Both the position numbers and the translations under genes were made by a program. The notes under the pieces were generated by a model. It worked only from the letters and a program-made list of their open reading frames with translations, was not told where the DNA came from and searched no databases. A stretch of 38,770 nt of DNA from JAUVKA01 sp964465145 (GTDB lineage Bacteria; Bacteroidota; Bacteroidia; Bacteroidales; UBA12481), in contig CAYXJR010000041.1 in assembly GCA_964465145.1 (NCBI GenBank), forward strand, positions 1-38,770, written 5' to 3'. Below, in pieces: positions 33,204 through 38,770 of the stretch. Position 1 is the stretch's first letter, and each line of letters opens with the position of its first letter.

Positions 33204-34229
33204 ATGAAAGCAATCTTTTTAATAAAATATGGCGAAAGCAAGGACGCTTTTGAGGTCCGTGAAATGGGTATCCCCAAAGCAGGAAAAGGGGAAGTTGTTA
33301 TAAAAGTCAAATCTTCCGGATTGAATTTTGCCGATGTTATGGCACGCAGGGGACTCTATAAGGAAGCCCCGCCGCTCCCAGCCGTTTTGGGTTATGATGT
33401 TGCTGGTACTATAGAAGAAATCGGAGAAGGAGTTGAAGGATTAGCCAAAGGTCAAATGGTAACGGCTATGACCCGCTTCGGGGGATACGCTGAATATGTG
33501 AGCACAAATGCAGCCGGTGTCCATTCTATCCCCGAGGGATGGGAGCCGGCAAGGGCAACCACGCTCACCACACAAGCCTGCACTGCCATTGTTTGCGCTG
33601 AGGAAGTTTTGAACCTGTACCCGGGAGATAAAGTCCTGATTCAAGCTGCTTCAGGAGGAGTTGGACGAGTTCTGGTCCAATTGGCAAAACATAAGGGATG
33701 CACTGTGTTCGCCACTGCATCAACAGGAAAACAGGAATACCTTAAGGAAATCGGTGTAGATTATCCCATTGATTACTTAAAGGAGGATTTCTCTATTCGG
33801 ATACCTGAAATTCTCGGTGAAGAAAAGCTGGATGTAGTTTTTGATAATCTGGGGGGTAAGCGATATAAACAAGGCTTTAATCTTCTTGGACCAGTAGGGA
33901 AAATTGTTTCCTATGGAGCTGCTGATCAGAATAAAGGAAGCAAAACAAGCAAGTGGGGAGCCATCAAGGTCGGGCTTGGATTTGGTTTTCATAGTCCTAT
34001 CCGACTGGTTGTAAAATCCCAGGCTATGATTGGGGTTAACATGTTACGTATTGCTGATCATAAACCACATATTCTTAAAAAAGCCCTGGATAGGGTCATC
34101 GAACTCTGTGAATCCGGAATCATCGATCCCCGGCTCGATAAAACTTTTCCCGCCGATCAAATTGCAGAGGCTCATGACTACCTGGAATCCAGAAAATCAA
34201 AGGGCAAAGTTGCTATTAACTGGGATTAG
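33204..34229 (+). CDS. Quinone oxidoreductase-like MDR protein (VAT-1 type)
   Basis: A 341-residue zinc-free medium-chain dehydrogenase/reductase. It has the quinone-reductase pattern: SSGLNFADVMARRGLY (residues ~36-51), LGYDVAGTIEEIGEGV, and the NADPH-binding stretch LIQAASGGVGRVLVQLAKHKG. FGFHSPIRLVVKSQAMIGVNMLRI and the C-terminal SRKSKGKVAINWD resemble VAT-1-like proteins. It probably reduces quinones or enones with NADPH; the physiological substrate is unknown. It starts 5 bp after ppk2, and the next gene starts 8 bp after its stop. Confidence 0.92.
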   Translation: MKAIFLIKYGESKDAFEVREMGIPKAGKGEVVIKVKSSGLNFADVMARRGLYKEAPPLPAVLGYDVAGTIEEIGEGVEGLAKGQMVTAMTRFGGYAEYVSTNAAGVHSIPEGWEPARATTLTTQACTAIVCAEEVLNLYPGDKVLIQAASGGVGRVLVQLAKHKGCTVFATASTGKQEYLKEIGVDYPIDYLKEDFSIRIPEILGEEKLDVVFDNLGGKRYKQGFNLLGPVGKIVSYGAADQNKGSKTSKWGAIKVGLGFGFHSPIRLVVKSQAMIGVNMLRIADHKPHILKKALDRVIELCESGIIDPRLDKTFPADQIAEAHDYLESRKSKGKVAINWD

Positions 34230-34237
34230 TATTTTCG

Positions 34238-34669
34238 ATGAACCTTAAACATGAGCATATTGTAATCAGATTATTCAAGAAAAACTATCCAGATTTTCCA
34301 GAGGGACAAATCATTAAGTCTGAGTCCCCTGATTTCATTATTCAGAATGGGCCGAAAAAAAAGATTGGGATTGAACTTGTCCAGCTCCTGCCTCCTCCTG
34401 GGCACCACTATTCTATGGCTGGAATAATGAAACCAAAGTATGCCTATGAGCAATTACTAATGACCATAATGTTAAAAGAAAATAAACGAAGGTACTATGA
34501 AAACCCTGATTTCATTGAACTTTGGCTTCTAATACACTTTGAATACCTGGATGGCCCGGAAAGCTTTAATCTGAGGAATCAAACAGAAAAATGGTCCTTC
34601 CCAAATGGTTTTGACCGTGTATTTGTTTTTGATTTATTCACAGGGCAAGCTTACACAACCACAATGTGA
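34238..34669 (+). CDS. Hypothetical protein, PD-(D/E)XK-nuclease-like N-terminus
   Basis: A 143-residue protein I do not recognise with certainty. The N-terminal part KSESPDFIIQNGPKKKIGIELVQL resembles the E-x-P-D-F...G-I-E-(V/L) core of a PD-(D/E)XK-like family, although the lysine after the final Glu is not conserved, so catalysis is doubtful. The rest is mixed alpha/beta with FIELWLLIHFEYL and GFDRVFVFDLFTGQ. It follows the oxidoreductase gene by 8 bp. The TGA at 34667-34669 is followed by 36 more open codons in the same frame with protein-like composition (see findings), so the gene may be truncated by a recent stop. Confidence 0.7.
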   Translation: MNLKHEHIVIRLFKKNYPDFPEGQIIKSESPDFIIQNGPKKKIGIELVQLLPPPGHHYSMAGIMKPKYAYEQLLMTIMLKENKRRYYENPDFIELWLLIHFEYLDGPESFNLRNQTEKWSFPNGFDRVFVFDLFTGQAYTTTM

Positions 34670-34980
34670 CTCAAGATCGAATCTGCCAGAGGTGTTATTA
34701 ACTGCCCATCCGATAATGGGAAATTTGATCAGGAAGGAGAGAGAAAAGTGGCTAATGCACTTGTCTTGCTTTCAAATTGAAAACCTAAATACCATTTTTC
34801 TGCATATAAACTATCAATCAATAAGTCTTTTTGATCATTATATGATAATTTTTAATCAATTTATCTATTTTTGTTTATATTTTAAGTCTTTAGCATACTT
34901 TTACCCCCTAAATTAAAACCGATTATTAACAGCCATTTGATGAAGGCACATTCACAAAGAACGTCACTTGTCACTAAATT
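34670..34980. other. Intergenic region before asnB
   Basis: The first ~110 bases continue the frame of the preceding ORF. The remainder is AT-rich. A possible asnB promoter is TTTG at 34870-34873 and TACTTTTA at 34896-34903 (22-base spacing, one mismatch in the -7 box). No terminator hairpin or RNA gene was seen. Confidence 0.4.
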
Positions 34981-36684
34981 ATGTGTGGAATTGTAGGAGT
35001 ATTTGAACTAAAGCAGGATTCTCAGAGTTTGAGGTCCCAGGTGCTGGAAATGTCAAAAAAAGTCAGACATCGCGGGCCGGATTGGTCTGGAATTTATTGT
35101 GGGGGAAAAGCCATTTTGGCTCACGAAAGGCTATCAATTGTTGACCCTGAATCAGGAGGACAACCTTTATATTCCCCTGACAGGAAAGTCATTCTTGCTG
35201 TTAATGGAGAGATTTTCAATCATCAGGAAATAAGGAAGTATATCAATGGGTCCTATAAATTTCTGACCCAATCAGATTGTGAGGTAATACTTGCTCTATA
35301 TCAGAAAAAAGGCAAAGATTTCATTGAAGAGTTGAACGGGCAATTTGCTTTTGCTCTTTATGATGAAGAGAAGGACTGTTATCTGATAGCACGCGACCAC
35401 ATTGGTATCAACCCTTTATACATGGGATGGGATATGCATGGTCAGTTTTATGTTGCATCAGAGCTAAAAGCCCTGGAGGGTGTATGCAGCAAGATTGAGG
35501 AGTTTTTGCCCGGGCACTACTATTACAGCCCTGAGGGTAAATTCACAAAGTGGTATAAGCGAGACTGGTCGGATTATGATGCGGTAGCTGACAATCAAAC
35601 AGATATGGACGAGCTGAGGGATGCTCTGGAGCAAGCCGTCCACCGGCAGTTGATGTCGGATGTTCCCTATGGGGTTTTACTATCTGGGGGGCTGGATTCG
35701 TCAGTCATTTCCGCCATTGCCTCCCGTTATGCGAGGAAACGGATTGAATCCGGGGACACAAAGGAAGCCTGGTGGCCTCGCCTGCATTCCTTTGCAGTAG
35801 GGTTGGAGGGATCTCCTGATCTTGTAGCAGCCAGGAAAGTAGCTGATTACCTGGATACTGTCCATCATGAAATTCATTTTACCATAGAGGAAGGTCTTGA
35901 TGCTATCAGGGACGTGATTTATTATCTTGAGACCTACGATGTAACCACTATTAGAGCCAGCACACCCATGTATCTTATGGCCCGGGTAATAAAATCCATG
36001 GGGATTAAGATGGTTTTATCCGGTGAAGGAGCAGATGAGATATTTGGCGGGTATTTATATTTCCATAAGGCTCCTTCTCCGGAGGCTTTTCATGTGGAAA
36101 CTAATCGCAAGCTTGAACGGCTCCATCTTTTCGACTGTCTGAGGGCGAATAAATCATTGTCGGCATGGGGAGTAGAAGGGCGGGTACCCTTTTTGGATAA
36201 GGAGTTTCTTGATGTTGCCATGCGACTGAATCCTGCTGATAAAATGATTAAAAATGGGCGAATGGAAAAATGGTTGATAAGAAAAGCCTTTGAAAATTAC
36301 CTGCCTGAAAGTGTTTTATGGCGACAGAAAGAGCAATTCTCAGATGGGGTTGGGTACAGTTGGATTGACACTTTGAAACAACTAACCGATGATAAGGTCA
36401 GTGATGAACAAATGGATAATGCCCATTTCAGATTCCCTATTCATACACCACGAAGCAAGGAAGAATATTTTTATCGAAGTATTTATTTTGAACATTTTCC
36501 ATCAGACTCTGCCGCGGCCTGTGTCCCATCAGCCCCATCTATCGCCTGCAGCACTCCGGAAGCCCTGGAATGGGACAGCCAATTTATGGATAATGCTGAT
36601 CCGTCAGGACGGGCGGTTGTTGGCGTACACCAACAAGACCTAAGACGTAAGACGCAAGACCTAAGACGAAAGAAAAGGGACTAA
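34981..36684 (+). CDS. asnB: Asparagine synthetase B (glutamine-hydrolysing)
   Basis: Makes asparagine from aspartate, ATP and glutamine in the cytoplasm. The N-terminal glutaminase domain begins MCGIVGVFEL with catalytic Cys2, and shows RHRGPDWSGIY and LAVNGEIFNH. The C-terminal synthetase domain has the ATP pyrophosphatase loop LLSGGLDSSVISAI and SGEGADEIFGGYLYFHKAP, and VEGRVPFLDKEF. The natural C-terminus of this family ends soon after ADPSGRAVVGVH. Here the frame runs on through a heptamer repeat that encodes QDLRRKTQDLRRKKRD, giving 567 residues instead of about 553. The extra basic tail is almost certainly repeat-derived; it is unlikely to disturb the active site, but this is untested. 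Confidence 0.95.
   Translation: MCGIVGVFELKQDSQSLRSQVLEMSKKVRHRGPDWSGIYCGGKAILAHERLSIVDPESGGQPLYSPDRKVILAVNGEIFNHQEIRKYINGSYKFLTQSDCEVILALYQKKGKDFIEELNGQFAFALYDEEKDCYLIARDHIGINPLYMGWDMHGQFYVASELKALEGVCSKIEEFLPGHYYYSPEGKFTKWYKRDWSDYDAVADNQTDMDELRDALEQAVHRQLMSDVPYGVLLSGGLDSSVISAIASRYARKRIESGDTKEAWWPRLHSFAVGLEGSPDLVAARKVADYLDTVHHEIHFTIEEGLDAIRDVIYYLETYDVTTIRASTPMYLMARVIKSMGIKMVLSGEGADEIFGGYLYFHKAPSPEAFHVETNRKLERLHLFDCLRANKSLSAWGVEGRVPFLDKEFLDVAMRLNPADKMIKNGRMEKWLIRKAFENYLPESVLWRQKEQFSDGVGYSWIDTLKQLTDDKVSDEQMDNAHFRFPIHTPRSKEEYFYRSIYFEHFPSDSAAACVPSAPSIACSTPEALEWDSQFMDNADPSGRAVVGVHQQDLRRKTQDLRRKKRD
36634..36668. repeat. Heptamer repeat inside the asnB 3' end
   Basis: Five 7-bp units in register: CAAGACC, TAAGACG, TAAGACG, CAAGACC, TAAGACG. 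They are read in frame as the C-terminal tail of AsnB. They belong to the same family as the array at 20927-20961. Confidence 0.9.
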
Positions 36685-36788
36685 AATAAGTTACATGAGG
36701 TTACGAAGAAAAGGTGACATCGGTTATCCGTTATCCTCTTCAACATCTAACATCCTTTCCCTAAAATTCTAAACTTATTGAAGGTTTA

Positions 36789-37715
36789 CTAAAACGTAAC
36801 CATGTAAGTATCTGTTGAGTAGCCAGAAAAAATGCCATAACCGTTTTCTATGTTACAATAAACCATAACCGGTTCAGCAAATGGATCATTCCTGGCTTGA
36901 TTATAGTCATCAATGGATTTTCTATAGAGATATCCGGATCTGTTCAGTGAAATCAATTCAATATAGTAAGTCTTTCCCCTTCGGGCCCTCCAATCATTAA
37001 AATTAACTTTCAGCTGGTAGTCTTGTCCATCAAAAATATTATCAGTTAATAATAATCTGGCAGGATTATCTCCATCATTTTGAATTGCTCCATCATCGCT
37101 TGAAATTGGTAGTTCATATCTATAAAGATCATACTCCAAAGAATCTTGACTATAAATAGTATCATTATAAAATATCGACAATTGATAATAATTATCAATA
37201 ATAGTGGGATCGGTAAATAAAATATTGAAATTACCTTCAACGTTACCACCATAATACCTTCTACCATCATAATTTATTCCTTCATAATATGACGAATCGG
37301 TTAATACTACCGAGACATTGGAAACAGTAACGGCTTGTGGGGTATATTCCTTAGCTAACAATGTTTTGCCAAAATCAGGGGATGAGACTTCAATTGAATA
37401 CTCTGCCCCCATTTCAGGCAGGTTATTATCAGACCTATACCAACTATCAGCATCTTGCTCAGTGATTGTTTCAATTAATGCAGAATCCTTGAATAGTTTG
37501 ATTGTTGCATTGTTAATGAATTTTAAATCAGCATTATCCAACACAGACAAGCTTTTACTTACCTGAAATTCCCAGGTGCTGTCCTGAGTGAAAAAACAAT
37601 TTATCACAAGCTGTGAAGGCCGTAAGGGGAAATCGTCAATTTTCTCGGTTGTCTCGCAGGCATTAAAAATGAATATCGATATACAGACAACCAGAAGCAG
37701 ACATATAGTTTTCAT
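36789..37715 (-). CDS. DUF4249 lipoprotein
   Basis: A 308-residue envelope lipoprotein: signal peptide with a lipobox ending FNAC (Cys20), then an all-beta protein of the DUF4249 type (LVINCFFTQDSTWEFQVSKSLSV, FINNATIKLFKDSALI, GAEYSIEVSSPDFGKTLLA). The family is found next to TonB-dependent receptors in Bacteroidota and is thought to be their surface-exposed partner, by analogy with SusD-like proteins; the ligand is unknown. It starts 11 bp after the receptor gene's stop, so the two form one operon, transcribed leftward. Confidence 0.88.
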   Translation of the reverse strand: MKTICLLLVVCISIFIFNACETTEKIDDFPLRPSQLVINCFFTQDSTWEFQVSKSLSVLDNADLKFINNATIKLFKDSALIETITEQDADSWYRSDNNLPEMGAEYSIEVSSPDFGKTLLAKEYTPQAVTVSNVSVVLTDSSYYEGINYDGRRYYGGNVEGNFNILFTDPTIIDNYYQLSIFYNDTIYSQDSLEYDLYRYELPISSDDGAIQNDGDNPARLLLTDNIFDGQDYQLKVNFNDWRARRGKTYYIELISLNRSGYLYRKSIDDYNQARNDPFAEPVMVYCNIENGYGIFSGYSTDTYMVTF

Positions 37716-37726
37716 AGACTCTATGA

Positions 37727-38722
37727 TTAAAATTTAAAACTCAAGGTGGCAGAAGGAATAAATGGGAACAGACTCACTCTGCGCAAAGCACGATTTCCTC
37801 TGTTGTCCCTTCCGATATAATAGTAAAATGGATTCTTCCGGTTATACGCATTGTAAACTCCAAGAGTCCATGTTGATTCTCCCCATTTTTTCTTTGTTGT
37901 TTTTTGGAAACTAACATCAAGACGATGATAATCGGCAGCTCTTATGGAATTTCTCCCGTCAATATGCTGAACTTCCCCGGAAAAGTCACCAGAGGGTTGA
38001 TTATTATTGTAGTACACGTACCCTGAATTAAGAATCCCACCATAATTACTGCCGCTAGTATTACCATAATATCGTTCTGTTGGTAGGGTGTGAGCAGTTC
38101 CTGTTCCATAGATCCAGCTTGCTGAAAAATCCCATTTTTCATTGATCGGGTAGCTGAGCACCACGGAAATATCGTGTCTTCTATCATATTTGTACGGAAA
38201 AATTTTCCCTTCATTAATTCCATCAAATTGTCTGTTGGTCCAGGACAAGGTATAGCCTACCCATCCTGTTAACTTTCCAATTCTTTTTTCAAAAAACAGT
38301 TCTCCACCATAGGCCCATCCTTTCCCCATTTCAACTTTATCTTCCCACTCAGTGCTTGCTCCCATAAATGAAGCTCCATCTTTATATTCAATAAGATTAT
38401 CCATTGTTTTATAATACCCCTCAATTGAAAGACTATACATTTCCGAAAAGGTTTTTGCGAAGCCAAAAGCAATCTGATGGGATTTTTGTGGTAATATTTT
38501 ATCCGTTGCCGGAACCCATAAATCTGTTGGCAAGCCAATATTATTATTTGTTAAGAGATGAATATATTGTTGCATCCTGGCATACGAAGCTTTCATAGAC
38601 CAGGACTCATTTAACATATATCTAGCTGATAATCTAGGCTGAAGCGAATGATAATACTTCTTGTTAACAAGAAATCCTGAATAGTGTAAGCCTATATTGG
38701 CTTTTATTCTGTTTGACTGATC
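37727..38722 (-). CDS. TonB-dependent receptor, C-terminal beta-barrel part; frame interrupted near window edge
   Basis: Outer-membrane TonB-dependent receptor, seen only as the last ~330 residues of the barrel. Typical strands are YHSLQPRLSARYMLNESWSM, KASYARMQQYIHLL, GLPTDLWVPATDKILPQKSH, YKYDRRHDISVVLSYPI, WDFSASWIYGTG and the C-terminal FIPSATLSFKF ending in Phe, the outer-membrane insertion signature. The receptor-like frame continues upstream of the first ATG (38617) with NRIKANIGLHYSGFLVNKKY, but meets TAA at 38723-38725 before the window ends. Neither alternative frame beyond that point gives a clean continuation. The gene is thus either broken by a stop or frameshift, or contains a sequence error; the N-terminal plug domain would be outside the window. 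Confidence 0.75.
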   Translation of the reverse strand, partial: DQSNRIKANIGLHYSGFLVNKKYYHSLQPRLSARYMLNESWSMKASYARMQQYIHLLTNNNIGLPTDLWVPATDKILPQKSHQIAFGFAKTFSEMYSLSIEGYYKTMDNLIEYKDGASFMGASTEWEDKVEMGKGWAYGGELFFEKRIGKLTGWVGYTLSWTNRQFDGINEGKIFPYKYDRRHDISVVLSYPINEKWDFSASWIYGTGTAHTLPTERYYGNTSGSNYGGILNSGYVYYNNNQPSGDFSGEVQHIDGRNSIRAADYHRLDVSFQKTTKKKWGESTWTLGVYNAYNRKNPFYYYIGRDNRGNRALRRVSLFPFIPSATLSFKF

Positions 38723-38770
38723 TTAAACAGTTGCAAATTTCAATAAATTGATATTCAACACACTAAGCAT

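Noticed and set aside
34238..34780. TGA at 34667 as a selenocysteine codon.
   Set aside because: No selenocysteine-insertion-type hairpin was apparent and the protein shows no selenoprotein features; a nonsense mutation or true end is simpler.
34843..34917. A short ORF rich in Phe and Tyr upstream of asnB (ATG at 34843) that looks like another leader peptide.
   Set aside because: It lies in AT-rich DNA where Phe, Tyr and Ile codons are expected by chance, its residues do not match the product of asnB (asparagine), it overlaps the probable promoter, and no terminator/antiterminator hairpin follows.

Overview
The window looks like a chromosomal segment from a member of the Bacteroidota, probably an anaerobic or microaerophilic Bacteroidales/Marinilabiliales-type organism. 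The evidence is the DUF4492-cydA-cydB set, a TonB-dependent receptor paired with a DUF4249 lipoprotein, a GIN-domain (DUF2807) protein, a DAHP synthase fused to an AroQ chorismate mutase, Tat-exported Gfo/Idh/MocA and sugar-isomerase-like proteins, a lipoprotein sulfatase, and at least one promoter matching the Bacteroidota pattern TTTG-N19-TAnnTTTG. I saw no tRNA, rRNA or CRISPR array.

Layout. 1-2732 (minus): cytochrome bd oxidase genes (DUF4492 protein, cydA, cydB running off the edge). 2788-10846: carbohydrate-related block with an exported GH2 glycosidase (minus), a membrane tetraheme cytochrome fused to a formylglycine-generating-enzyme-like domain, a Gfo/Idh/MocA oxidoreductase, a hydroxypyruvate-isomerase-like TIM barrel, and a convergent AraC-type regulator. 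10958-13648 (minus): large transglutaminase-like lipoprotein. 13734-20159 (plus): one compact operon for aromatic amino acids, pheA - aminotransferase - tyrA - DAHP synthase/chorismate mutase - aroA - aroC. 20198-20961: a decayed multiheme cytochrome gene and two kinds of short tandem repeat. 21101-24570: sodium symporter, pirin, GIN-domain protein and a response-regulator fragment. 24713-34669: kinase/aminotransferase fusion, YbjQ pair, sulfatase (preceded by a sulfatase remnant), KamA-type radical SAM protein, PPK2, quinone oxidoreductase and a nuclease-like hypothetical. 34981-38722: asnB, then a DUF4249 lipoprotein and a TonB-dependent receptor on the minus strand.

The most interesting element lies in the 251-bp leader of the aromatic operon. 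A consensus promoter is followed by a 20-codon leader ORF with a good Shine-Dalgarno and six consecutive aromatic codons (Tyr-Tyr-Phe-Tyr-Phe-Phe). A strong intrinsic terminator then stands just before pheA. The RNA can fold into three mutually exclusive hairpins (1:2, 2:3 antiterminator, 3:4 terminator), placed as in the enterobacterial trp and phe attenuators. The sequence therefore predicts that scarcity of charged tRNA-Tyr or tRNA-Phe stalls the leader ribosome and opens transcription of the whole operon.

A second theme is sequence decay and repeat growth at gene 3' ends. Several unrelated short tandem repeats begin at or span stop codons (Gfo/Idh/MocA gene, KamA-type gene, asnB), and gene fragments (cytochrome, response regulator, sulfatase, probable restriction-modification protein) lie between intact genes.
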